DNA of 64,000 bases from contig CAJUES010000008.1 in NCBI GenBank assembly GCA_910585765.1, forward strand, positions 1-64,000, written 5' to 3'. Of the stretch, positions 1-8,794 are shown in pieces. The notes below the pieces were generated by a model, which did not search any database, had not been told where the DNA came from, and was given only the letters and a program-made list of their open reading frames with translations. Every line of letters begins with the position of its first letter. The first letter of the stretch is position 1. This DNA is from an uncultured Lachnospiraceae bacterium (GTDB lineage Bacteria > Bacillota > Clostridia > Lachnospirales > Lachnospiraceae). The translations under genes and the position numbers were made by a program.

Positions 1-17
1 ACTGCTCACTCTATTCT

Positions 18-34
18 CCCCAGCTCTGCTGGGG
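18..34. other. Short hairpin just past the helicase stop
   Basis: CCCCAGC and GCTGGGG form a perfect 7-bp stem with a 3-nt loop, 14 nt beyond the helicase stop codon. No T-tract follows on the minus strand, so termination is possible but unproven. Confidence 0.35.
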
Positions 35-47
35 GCTTAATGGACGT

Positions 48-2723
48 TCAGTTAAACAGATTATTGGCTAGAAAAACGTCCTCATACTTCGTACTGCTGG
101 CAATGTTTTCTTTCTTTTCATATGTTACAAATATGGGACAGGTTCCATTTTTTATCTTATATCCATACACTGTAGCGCTATCATCCCGCTCCCAATTCAA
201 AATGCGGCACACGTCTTTTCTGGAATACTTTTGATATAAACACAACCCCATTTCATCCTGATTGACAGAATAAATATCCTGATACCTGCGAAGCCCCAAT
301 TGAATCAAGTCACTAAACTGCTGATAGAACGGCAGCTGACTGACACCTTGATTATACGAATGCAGTCTTGAAAATGTGCGGCCAGAATGATACTCTACAA
401 TGTTAATATCTGCATATTTCTTCTTTTCACTCTGTGTGTTCATAAATCTGCCGCTAAGTACATTTAATGATGACCGATAGGATTCCTCCGAAAATTCTGT
501 GTGATACTCATTGCTCAACACACCCTCTATTTCGTTTTTGTGAAGCTCACCATATTTCAAAAATTGCTGTAACATCAACAACTCATATACTCTTTTTCCG
601 CTCGCTGCATTCTGCGAGACAAACTCTAGCAGAACAGTTTCATTTTCGCTCAGCTGTATTTGATAATCTTTATCTGCCATTTTCAAAAATGAGTGATATG
701 TCCCAGAATAGTTTATGAATAACAGCGGATCGATCTCTCCATATTCATAGAAATCAATGATAGAAGGGATTTTTCCGAGCTTATCCCTCAGCAAATAATA
801 TTTCTCTATCAGCATTTTTCTCGGTGTCGATAATCTGTCAATCGCCGCGTAAATCTTGCTCTTGCTGATCTCATCAAAATGAATGGTAGAACTTCCCGGA
901 AGAACCCGGCTTCCTTCCATGACATATCTTCTGATTGTGTCCTTGTTATAACTTCTGTCACCAGACAGCGCAATCGGAATCATAAAATTATTTTTGTAGT
1001 TTCCTATGAAATCCAGAACTACCACATACTCTTTTGTATCAGCCTTGCGAAGACCACGCCCCAACTGCTGAATAAATACAATGGGGGATTGTGTCGGTCG
1101 AAGCATAATCACTTGATTAATTTCCACAACGTCAACACCTTCTGAAAAAATGTCTACAGATATGATATAGTCCAGTGCTTCCTCGCAATCATCTCCCGCA
1201 AGACGCTCAATCGCCTCAGCTCTCTCTTCCTCAGCATTCTCTCCACTGAGGACAATCGTCCGCCAGCCTCTTTGGTTAAACTTTATTGACAGTTCCTTTG
1301 CCTCATCTATACGGCTGCAAAAAATCAATCCCTTTACACGATCACCGCTAAAACCATAATACTCCGCCTGATTCATCACATAACTCACACGTTCATCAGA
1401 CGTCAAATGTCGGAAATTCGCAAGCTGTTCTTCTTTGGAACTTCCTGTATCAGATATCATCTGCAAATCGGTTATTCCGAAATAGTGAAAGGGACAGAGC
1501 AAATCCTCTTCCATCGCCTGCTGCAATCGTATCTCGTAGGCAATGTTGTGATCAAAAATTTCGTAGATATTTCTTCCTTCTATGTTGTCATCCCTCTTGT
1601 CGGGTGTCGCAGTCATACCAAGCCAGAAATCTGGTTCGAAATAATCCATGATTTTTTTGTAGCTGTTAGCGGAACTATGATGCGCTTCATCTATGATAAT
1701 TGCATCAAAATGGTTCTTGTCAAATCGCTCAAGATTCTCTGCCTTACTCATCGTCTGCATTGTCGCAAATATGAAATCTCTGTCATATTGCTCATACTTT
1801 CCCGTTACCAGTCCCATAGACGACGTTTGATTGAAGACCTTTTGAAAGGACAACAAAGCCTGTTTTGCTATCTGATTTCTATGTACCAAAAACAACACTT
1901 TTCGAAAACCCAACTCGCGCATAGCAAACGCTGACGCATAGGTCTTTCCTGTTCCTGTAGCACTGATCAAAAGCGCTTTGTCCACATTCCTAGTCCTCAG
2001 CTTTTTCACGTTGTCAATGAATGCCACTTGCATTTTGTTGGGTTTTAGCTTATATGCTTCCAGCGGAACTACTTGCTGTACTTTTGCCGATTTCTGCTGC
2101 TCTTTTACGATTTTATACTTCGTCGAATACGCCTCTATAAAATCACTGTATTGCCTCGTATTTTCATCGTTCCACAGTGCCTTAAACGCAGTCAGAACAT
2201 TTTGGGTGATCTCTCCGTCTTTTGTTGAGACGATCTTGGTGTTCCACTCCCGATTCTTTGTAATCGCATTTAATGTCATATTCGAGCTGCCTATTATAAT
2301 GCGATAGATCTCTTCCCGCTTAAATATATATCCCTTTGTGTGAAAACCGCCTGTCTCAGAATCGGTACAGAACATTCGTAACTCGATGTTTTTCAACGAC
2401 ACCAGTTTACTCAACGCCTCCGGATCACTAAACATCAGATAGTCCGTCGTCAAAATTTTTCCCGGAATATTCTTTTGCTCCAGTTCTTTCAGTGTCTGCA
2501 ATAGCGGAGTGATCCCACTCTTTGTGATAAATGCCACACTGATGAAAAATTCCTCACAATACGCCAGTTCCTGCTCGATCGAAACCAAAACTTTTTTCCC
2601 CTGCTTATAGTCATTCGAGACAAATTCTGGCTTATACGCAAGGTTTGAATTAAAGGTACTGTCTATGAATGCCGTGCGCAATCCCTTCTGTATGTTTTCG
2701 ATATCACTTTGTCTTGTGTTCAT
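48..2723 (-). CDS. PLD-domain DEAD/DEAH-box helicase with DUF3427-like C-terminus
   Basis: Predicted 891-aa superfamily 2 helicase with an N-terminal phospholipase-D-like domain. The PLD half shows HTK at 128-130 and SSNMT at 146-150 (the HxK...SxN signature). The helicase has Walker A SATGTGKT at 254-261, DEAH at 345-348, TATP at 371-374 and QQLGRGLR at 552-559. The last ~280 residues resemble DUF3427. The PLD half may bind or cut nucleic acid while the motor translocates; this is family inference. Full DUF3427 proteins usually run further past the point where this one stops, so the extreme C-terminus may be clipped. It is the last minus-strand gene of an island with a toxin-antitoxin pair and Wadjet, which suggests a defence role, but the exact system is not recognised. 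Confidence 0.85.
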   Translation of the reverse strand: MNTRQSDIENIQKGLRTAFIDSTFNSNLAYKPEFVSNDYKQGKKVLVSIEQELAYCEEFFISVAFITKSGITPLLQTLKELEQKNIPGKILTTDYLMFSDPEALSKLVSLKNIELRMFCTDSETGGFHTKGYIFKREEIYRIIIGSSNMTLNAITKNREWNTKIVSTKDGEITQNVLTAFKALWNDENTRQYSDFIEAYSTKYKIVKEQQKSAKVQQVVPLEAYKLKPNKMQVAFIDNVKKLRTRNVDKALLISATGTGKTYASAFAMRELGFRKVLFLVHRNQIAKQALLSFQKVFNQTSSMGLVTGKYEQYDRDFIFATMQTMSKAENLERFDKNHFDAIIIDEAHHSSANSYKKIMDYFEPDFWLGMTATPDKRDDNIEGRNIYEIFDHNIAYEIRLQQAMEEDLLCPFHYFGITDLQMISDTGSSKEEQLANFRHLTSDERVSYVMNQAEYYGFSGDRVKGLIFCSRIDEAKELSIKFNQRGWRTIVLSGENAEEERAEAIERLAGDDCEEALDYIISVDIFSEGVDVVEINQVIMLRPTQSPIVFIQQLGRGLRKADTKEYVVVLDFIGNYKNNFMIPIALSGDRSYNKDTIRRYVMEGSRVLPGSSTIHFDEISKSKIYAAIDRLSTPRKMLIEKYYLLRDKLGKIPSIIDFYEYGEIDPLLFINYSGTYHSFLKMADKDYQIQLSENETVLLEFVSQNAASGKRVYELLMLQQFLKYGELHKNEIEGVLSNEYHTEFSEESYRSSLNVLSGRFMNTQSEKKKYADINIVEYHSGRTFSRLHSYNQGVSQLPFYQQFSDLIQLGLRRYQDIYSVNQDEMGLCLYQKYSRKDVCRILNWERDDSATVYGYKIKNGTCPIFVTYEKKENIASSTKYEDVFLANNLFN

Positions 2724-2751
2724 GTTTTCTCCTATTTGATCCTGCTTTCCC

Positions 2752-2850
2752 TAATCGAGTAGGGAAGAGCCATCTTCTCCTACTCGCGCGCGGGGTGCGT
2801 GCAGCAGCGCTGCTAATTTCCCTACGCACCCCTGCGCATAAGGGGGAGAT
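2752..2850. repeat. Dispersed structured repeat, copy 1 (CGAGTAG family)
   Basis: CGAGTAGGGA and TCTCCTACTCG form a stem, followed by GCGCGCGGGGTGCGT and a second stem closed by ACGCACCCC. The same module (stem, then GCGCGC, then a second hairpin) recurs at 43582-43666. It fills the gap between the helicase and the toxin gene. It has no coding capacity and looks like a small mobile or structured-RNA repeat. Confidence 0.6.
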
Positions 2851-2854
2851 GCAC

Positions 2855-3175
2855 TCACTCTCCCCAATAATCCTCGCTTTCCTGTGTCCTCAATTTCATT
2901 CCAAACATCTTCCACAAAAAATCTTCACGCTCATTGTAAATATCTGAGATAAAAATAATATCATTTTCGACTCTGTAAAATACATAATAATGCTCTACAT
3001 GCAGAAAATAATATGGATTGGATATTCCAATCATTCGCTCAACAGTGGGACATTTATATGGTGCCCCCAGCAGCCCGCGAATTGATTTTGTAATCCTCGA
3101 AATCTTTTTTTGTCCGGCGGATTTTCGTATCTGTCTCAATTTCCCACTGGCATCAGGAGAATATTTTATTCTCAC
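2855..3175 (-). CDS. RelE/ParE-family toxin
   Basis: A 106-aa basic protein with the small alpha/beta layout of RelE/ParE toxins: an N-terminal helical part, a central stretch reading MIGISNPYYFLHVEHYYVFYRV and a C-terminal DIYNEREDFL segment typical of the last beta strand. Members either cleave mRNA on the ribosome or poison gyrase; sequence reading alone cannot tell which. The start is GTG and overlaps the antitoxin stop by 4 nt (GTGA), so the two are translationally coupled. The stop lies at the edge of the dispersed repeat at 2752-2850. Confidence 0.85.
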   Translation of the reverse strand: MRIKYSPDASGKLRQIRKSAGQKKISRITKSIRGLLGAPYKCPTVERMIGISNPYYFLHVEHYYVFYRVENDIIFISDIYNEREDFLWKMFGMKLRTQESEDYWGE

Positions 3176-3435
3176 TCTTCAAATACCCCCAGTTCCTTTT
3201 CAAGATCATCCGCATCAATCCACCCCTCGCACTCTGCGCGCTCTTCTGCCTTGTTCAAACTAGAGAATAAAGTACATGCTGCGCGATACTGATCGAGCTC
3301 GTCTATTTCATCCATCGTTAATATCCCATATTCACCGTGTCCGTTCCTTGTCAGATAGACACGTTTTGAAATATCCACTTCTCTCAATACATCTGTATAA
3401 TTCCTTAAATCAGATATCGGTTTAATGTTCGGCAT
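3172..3435 (-). CDS. Phd/YefM-family antitoxin
   Basis: An 87-aa antitoxin beginning MPNIKPISDLRNY, the hallmark N-terminus of the Phd/YefM DNA-binding fold, followed by an acidic C-terminal tail expected to wrap the toxin. The ATG at 3435 is chosen over the one at 3444 because AAGGAG sits 9 nt upstream of it but abuts the earlier ATG. It is the first gene of the toxin-antitoxin pair, as is usual. It should neutralise the ParE-like partner and repress the shared promoter at 3457-3485. Confidence 0.87.
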   Translation of the reverse strand: MPNIKPISDLRNYTDVLREVDISKRVYLTRNGHGEYGILTMDEIDELDQYRAACTLFSSLNKAEERAECEGWIDADDLEKELGVFEE

Positions 3436-3456
3436 AATTTTCATCTCCTTTTATCC

Positions 3457-3485
3457 ATTTTACGACTTTAAAGACAAATTGACAA
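3457..3485 (-). promoter_or_regulatory. Sigma-A promoter of the toxin-antitoxin pair
   Basis: TTGTCA (3480-3485), 17-nt spacer, TAAAAT (3457-3462), reading toward the antitoxin start about 20 nt away. Confidence 0.6.
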
Positions 3486-3542
3486 GTTTATTTACATGCT
3501 GTTTTGTATCCTCATTTTCCGCTCTCCCTTCTCTTGCAGCCC

Positions 3543-6500
3543 TCAAAACTCCAGCCTCTGCTGCCCGATCACCTCGATCTGGGAGCTCACGATCGTCTCC
3601 TCCTCCGCGCCGCGCAGGTGCTCGCCTCTGAGGTACTGCATGCCGCCGCGCAGGTTCGAGGCGACGAGGTTCAGCACGTAAATATTGTCAAAACGCCCAT
3701 AGATCGAGTCGCCTCCAAGTCCCGAGAAGCAGATCAGCTGCGTGTTCATCTTGTCCGCCATGTCCATCAGGGGTCTGAGCAGATGCGCCGCGTTGGTCTG
3801 TGCAAAGGGATTGTCCATGACAAGCACTTTGCCCTCGTTGCGGTCGGCAAAGATGTCCGTCTCGTCGCGGCGCATGTAGTACAGCAGGCTTGACAGGATC
3901 ACGAACGCGGTCAGAAATCCCTCGCCGCCGGAGTTCTTTGCCGCCTGCGCCCAGGTGATCGGGTATTCGCGCTGCGCCTCGACTTTGTACAGCTTGATCT
4001 GGACATTTCCGATCCCGACGATGCTGTCGTAGAGGTTTCTGGTCGTGATCCGCGTCCCGAAATACTCCTGCGGATTTTCGTTTTTCTCGAGGATCTCCAC
4101 GCCTTTTGCTGTCAGCTCGTCCAGAAAATCACTGAGTTTTAGCTGATACATGCCCTCCTGCTCTGTCCAGTCCGGGAGCTGCAGTTTTAACATCTTGACT
4201 GCCTTCTGCCGGATCGTGATGGTCGAGTTGCTGTCGATCTGCCCCAGGTTGCGGTGCACGTCCTGACAGTACTCGCTCAGAAGCTCCGCGATCCGATTCT
4301 TTTCCTTCTCGACGAGTGAGATATCCACCGCGAGTTTCTCCATCTGGCTGTCGTAGGACTGCAATGTGGTGCCAAGCTGTGCCAGGATCAGGGACGCGCT
4401 GTCCGTCAGCGAGATCATGGACTCTAACGGCTTTCTGTAGTAGTCTTCCTGATAGATCTCTTTCTGTATCATTTTGTAGAGGTATGCGGAGAGCTTACTC
4501 TTTTTGCGCCCGCGCTCTTCTTTTAGATTTCTGTAATCGCGGAGCAGCTGCCCCTGGAAATCGCGGAGTTCTTTTGTGCCAAGCTGTGTGATATCCGTCT
4601 CCCACTGCGGCTCATGCCTGCACACAAAGTCCTCGTACTCTGCGAGTGTAGTCAGATTCTCACCCAGCCCTTTTAGCTTCTCCTCCGCCTTTTTGATCTC
4701 CAGATCGATCGCCTGGATCCGGAACTGGATCTGGTTGATCGCAGCCTCGAACTGAGTCGTTGTGATCTCTTCCTTTGCGAGGGGTTCCTCCGTACCGCAC
4801 TTTTCAGCCATATCCTTCTTTTTCGTATTGATGCGGCTCTGACAGACGGCGGTCTCCTTGTCCTCGTCATTCCACTGCCTGTCCTTGATCTTCATTTTGT
4901 TTTTCCTGTCCTCGAGCAGGATCTCCTGATGGGTCTCTTCCTTCTCGCTGTAGATCGTCCCGATCCAGTCCTGCTCTGACAGCCCGTATTTTTTGGACAG
5001 GCGCTCGAGCTCTTTCTGCAGCTTGTTGAGATGTGCGGAGGTCTTCTGCAGCTGCTTTTCCAGATCCTGCACCTGCATGGACATCCGGGAGGTGATCGCC
5101 TCGTACCGTGCCTCCTGTTCCTGCGCGGTCCCAGGTATCTGAATGTCACTGACCACTTCTGCTTCCGATTTCGCAGTCTTTGTTGTCTTGATCGCGGCCT
5201 GTCCGTTGTCTGTACGCGGATCGTTTGTGTTCAGGTTCTCTGCCTGTCTGTTGCCTGTGCGCTCTGCCTCTGTCTGTCCTCCCTCGCCTTCAACCGGCTG
5301 GTACATCGCATAAACACTGTATTTGTTCCGGTATTCCAGCACTTTTCTGTCGAGCTCCGCGTGCGCGCTCTCGATGCTTTTCAGCCGTTCCCTGCCGGCT
5401 TCCAGATTCTCGCGGACAAGTTTTCTATTCTGTTCATGGCGCTCCTGTTCCTTCTGGCAGCGCTTTACGCTCGCCATGCACTCTAAGTATGCCGCGTACT
5501 CGCTGCAGAATATGTCAAAATGCTTCTCGCGCTTTTGCATTTTTTCTATTAGATGCTGTTCTTTGGCGATGTCCGCTATCAGCGCATTGATCTGATCCTC
5601 ATTTTTCTGTGCGTCGCTCTTTAATGCCTGTATCGCGCCGGCTGTCTCATCCGCTTCAGCTTTCATTTCTGACAGCCGTGTCATATTTTTGTCGTATGCC
5701 TGCTTTGTGAGCTTTTGATTTTTCAGCCGCTCCCGCTTCTCGAAGTATTCCTCATACTCCTTTTTGCGCACTGCGGTCTGCTCTTTCTTTTGCTGAACCT
5801 GCTTTTCCTTTTCCCGGATCAGCAGGCGCAGGGACTCCTCGTCCAGCAGCTTCTCGTTGAACCACATGTAGAAGCTGACTCCCGACAGCTCCAGCAGACC
5901 GCCCGCCTGCGCCGACAGCGTCTCCTCCAGCTGCTCCCGCGGTATGATCGGGATCGGAAAGGAGGTGTAGACCTCCCTGTCGTGCCCGGCGAGGATCTTC
6001 ATATCCTGTCTCGACAGGATCAGCGCGTACGGCAGAAACGGCTGCCTGCGCACGATCTCCTCATTTCGCTGCGCCGGATAACCGTTGTTCTTGAGCCAGT
6101 CCATGCCGTAGACAACATTGATGTTGAGTCGGTCAAACAGCGCCAGCGTCTCCTTGGGGAGTTCGAGCACTTTTCCCTGCGTGAGGCGTGTAAACGCCTT
6201 CAGCAGCTCGTCCTCCTCCTTCTCGAGCATGCGCTTTGCCTGCTCACACTCGGCAAGTTTCCTGTCCGCCGCGGCGAGGATCCGCTCCATGTCCCACTGC
6301 TCTCTTGACTCGATGCCAAAATACCGCATCATGACAAGCCGCTCGGAAAGCTCCCGCTCATACGCCGTCTGTTCCCGCTCCAGATCCGCGATCTGGAAAT
6401 CCTGTCTGATGCGCTCCTGTTTCCTGTCCTCGATGTCGCGGTGCAGCGACCGCTGGCGCTCATTTGCGCTCTCGAGCTGCTTTTTGTGCGCTGTACAGCT

Positions 6501-8084
6501 CCTTGTCTCCTCCGCAAGCTCCTTCTGATACTGCTCTTTTTTGATATCCAGATATCCCGGCTCGTACTCCCCGACGATGTTTCTGGAGAAAGTTTCCCCA
6601 AAATCATCGTTCAATCGATCCTCGATCCGGTTGAACCCATTCTGCCTTTCCCTGTAAGTGCTGATATCCGCTATGAGCCGGACGATCGTCTCGTCAAGCC
6701 ACTGCTGTTTTTCCGCAAGTTCCTGGATCCGCCGGCTTTCTTCGAGATGGGCGGACTCGTTTTGGTCAAGCTGACACTGTGTGTCCGTCACAAGCTGCCC
6801 GTAATGCGCCCCCAGCGCCCTTCCGAGCGCCCTGCGCTCAGGCTCGAGCCGGCTCTCCCCCTCACGCATCACGTTCAGGCGTTCTCTGATCAGATTTTCG
6901 TCCTGCCTTGCGTCCTCCACCTGTTCCTTCTGTTTTGCGAGCTCCATCCTGCGAAGCAGTGTCTCGATCTGCGCGATCTCCGTCTCCAGCGCATCCCGCT
7001 CCACGCCGATCATATCGCGGTTGCCCACATGAAAACGCAGCTCTTCCACAAGGTTTATGATCTCGCAGGAATACTTCTCGTACTCAATGCGCGCAAGCTC
7101 CCTGCCGCACTCCGCCTTGTCCGCAAGGAGTCTGTCCCGCGCCTCGTTCTGCGTCCTCTCCATCTGCGCGAGCAGCTCCCTGAACCCCGCGATGCGGTTC
7201 TCCTGCTCCTCCACCTTGTCCGTCACAAGCTTGTACTCCCCGGCTGACGCGGCGATCTCTGACGCGTCCTCCTTAAACTGGCGGATCGTGTTCCTGCGCT
7301 CGATCTTGGACTGGTTCGCCTTGTAGGAGATCACATATTTTTCGATGATATTCTGGAACTCCTTCATGCGGTCCTTCTCCTTGTTGAGCTTGCTCTCCAC
7401 CGCATCGAGAAACCACTTTTCGATCAGCCCCTTCTCGTCCTTGCAGTCGGCAAAAAGTTTCGAGAGCCCCGACTCCTCGAGATTGATCTTGCGGACAATG
7501 TTCTCCCACTCCTTGTAATAGATCTGATACTCCGAAAGCTTGTCAAAATACTGCTTTGACTGGGCGCTGTTGTTCATGTCATAGCAGTTAAATTTCACGG
7601 CATGATCCTTTTTGTATGTCTCGAAAAGCTGCCTGCACTCGCGGTAATTTTTGAGCACGATCTCCTTATTGCGCTTCTCGACCACCGGCAGATTGTAGAT
7701 GTCCTGCGCGCACCGTCCCGGGTACTCACAGATAAAATTGACCATCTCAAGCGGATTGTCCGTCTCGTCCTCCGTCAGCTGGCTCCTGCGTACCATCATG
7801 CCGGCAAGGCAGTACCCCGCCCCGCGGTCGAGCTTCCACTCCACCATGATGAACGTCGGCTTGCTGGTCGTAAAATAACTGTCAAACGGTCTGTCCTTGG
7901 CGTCTCTGTAGCGCTTATGCACAAACGGGGCAGTCATCATCTGCACCAGCACGGACTTTCCGCCGCCGTTCTGCAGCGACATCAGCGTACTCCTGCCCTG
8001 CATCTGAAACGTGTCGTCGCTGATGCGCATGGTATTGTTGTTGTAATTGAGATTGATAAATCTCACCGCGTTTATTTTACTCAT
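3543..8084 (-). CDS. jetC: Wadjet SMC-like ATPase JetC
   Basis: A 1513-aa SMC/MukB-type ATPase, the motor of a Wadjet (MksBEFG/EptABCD-like) complex that extrudes loops on small circular DNA and hands them to the JetD nuclease. The N-terminal Walker A is NGGGKS at 39-44. The C-terminal head has signature SGGE near 1385 and Walker B VLVMDNPF near 1423. In between lie long charged heptad-rich coiled-coil arms with a non-coiled hinge region around 650-760. There is also a low-complexity insert around 970-1020, rich in T, N, A and E. The start overlaps the jetB stop (ATGA), so the genes are coupled. All ATPase motifs look intact. It is the last gene of jetD-jetA-jetB-jetC. Confidence 0.9.
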   Translation of the reverse strand: MSKINAVRFINLNYNNNTMRISDDTFQMQGRSTLMSLQNGGGKSVLVQMMTAPFVHKRYRDAKDRPFDSYFTTSKPTFIMVEWKLDRGAGYCLAGMMVRRSQLTEDETDNPLEMVNFICEYPGRCAQDIYNLPVVEKRNKEIVLKNYRECRQLFETYKKDHAVKFNCYDMNNSAQSKQYFDKLSEYQIYYKEWENIVRKINLEESGLSKLFADCKDEKGLIEKWFLDAVESKLNKEKDRMKEFQNIIEKYVISYKANQSKIERRNTIRQFKEDASEIAASAGEYKLVTDKVEEQENRIAGFRELLAQMERTQNEARDRLLADKAECGRELARIEYEKYSCEIINLVEELRFHVGNRDMIGVERDALETEIAQIETLLRRMELAKQKEQVEDARQDENLIRERLNVMREGESRLEPERRALGRALGAHYGQLVTDTQCQLDQNESAHLEESRRIQELAEKQQWLDETIVRLIADISTYRERQNGFNRIEDRLNDDFGETFSRNIVGEYEPGYLDIKKEQYQKELAEETRSCTAHKKQLESANERQRSLHRDIEDRKQERIRQDFQIADLEREQTAYERELSERLVMMRYFGIESREQWDMERILAAADRKLAECEQAKRMLEKEEDELLKAFTRLTQGKVLELPKETLALFDRLNINVVYGMDWLKNNGYPAQRNEEIVRRQPFLPYALILSRQDMKILAGHDREVYTSFPIPIIPREQLEETLSAQAGGLLELSGVSFYMWFNEKLLDEESLRLLIREKEKQVQQKKEQTAVRKKEYEEYFEKRERLKNQKLTKQAYDKNMTRLSEMKAEADETAGAIQALKSDAQKNEDQINALIADIAKEQHLIEKMQKREKHFDIFCSEYAAYLECMASVKRCQKEQERHEQNRKLVRENLEAGRERLKSIESAHAELDRKVLEYRNKYSVYAMYQPVEGEGGQTEAERTGNRQAENLNTNDPRTDNGQAAIKTTKTAKSEAEVVSDIQIPGTAQEQEARYEAITSRMSMQVQDLEKQLQKTSAHLNKLQKELERLSKKYGLSEQDWIGTIYSEKEETHQEILLEDRKNKMKIKDRQWNDEDKETAVCQSRINTKKKDMAEKCGTEEPLAKEEITTTQFEAAINQIQFRIQAIDLEIKKAEEKLKGLGENLTTLAEYEDFVCRHEPQWETDITQLGTKELRDFQGQLLRDYRNLKEERGRKKSKLSAYLYKMIQKEIYQEDYYRKPLESMISLTDSASLILAQLGTTLQSYDSQMEKLAVDISLVEKEKNRIAELLSEYCQDVHRNLGQIDSNSTITIRQKAVKMLKLQLPDWTEQEGMYQLKLSDFLDELTAKGVEILEKNENPQEYFGTRITTRNLYDSIVGIGNVQIKLYKVEAQREYPITWAQAAKNSGGEGFLTAFVILSSLLYYMRRDETDIFADRNEGKVLVMDNPFAQTNAAHLLRPLMDMADKMNTQLICFSGLGGDSIYGRFDNIYVLNLVASNLRGGMQYLRGEHLRGAEEETIVSSQIEVIGQQRLEF

Positions 8085-8794
8085 ACTATATCTCCCTGGA
8101 TCACCTTCCGTATGCGCTGGTAGTTGTTCTGGTTGAGCAGATTCCAGTCCATCAGGTTATCGAGCTTCTTCGTCGTCTTGATCATCTCGTCCTCCTGCAC
8201 ATACTCGACCAGTCCCTGGTTCTCAAGGAATGTGAAAATGTGGTGCAGGAAACCTTCCTTTGTCGTCCTTGCCCTCGAACCGCGCTCATCGGATTTCAGC
8301 GCCTCGTACGCTTCCTGCATATTCCGGAAAGCCAGGCCGCTCTTTTCCTCCTCCTCGTCGGTGGTATGCTCCACGCCGCTTTTTAACCGGTCCGCCACGC
8401 AGTTCTGCAATTCACCCACCCGGATATAGTCCCTCGACCTGGCGCTCGCTCCCTGTCCGTCATAAAATTCTGACAGGAGTGTCAGTATGACAAACTGCGA
8501 CAGGTAAAAATCCTTGTCCGTGCCGCCGGATCTGCAGAGGATCTCTTTCAGCTTTGCCTTGGAGAATCCGAGAAACACGTTCTCCTCCCTGGGAATCAGG
8601 TAGATCACATCCCCGTAGCGCTCAATGCTGCTCTGCGCCTCGTCCCCCTGGCTCTTGACCAGCAGCTGCACCTGTTCATTCTCCACATACGCCCGGTAAA
8701 GTCCCGCAGCATCGCCCTCCCGCAGCTCAAAGTGCTCTAACAGGTAGTAAAATATCTGCTGGCTGAGCCGGATCTCCTCCATTTCATACGCCAT
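8081..8794 (-). CDS. jetB: Wadjet subunit JetB (MksE-like)
   Basis: A 237-aa winged-helix-type accessory subunit between jetA and jetC, matching the size and position of JetB/MksE (the DUF6063-like family in Clostridia). It is expected to dimerise on the kleisin JetA and help close the SMC ring. An acidic TTDEEEEK stretch near 145 is likely a flexible linker. It overlaps jetA by 11 nt and jetC by 4 nt. The ribosome site GGAGGG lies 7 nt before the ATG. The family call leans on operon position; the sequence itself has no catalytic motif. Confidence 0.82.
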   Translation of the reverse strand: MAYEMEEIRLSQQIFYYLLEHFELREGDAAGLYRAYVENEQVQLLVKSQGDEAQSSIERYGDVIYLIPREENVFLGFSKAKLKEILCRSGGTDKDFYLSQFVILTLLSEFYDGQGASARSRDYIRVGELQNCVADRLKSGVEHTTDEEEEKSGLAFRNMQEAYEALKSDERGSRARTTKEGFLHHIFTFLENQGLVEYVQEDEMIKTTKKLDNLMDWNLLNQNNYQRIRKVIQGDIV

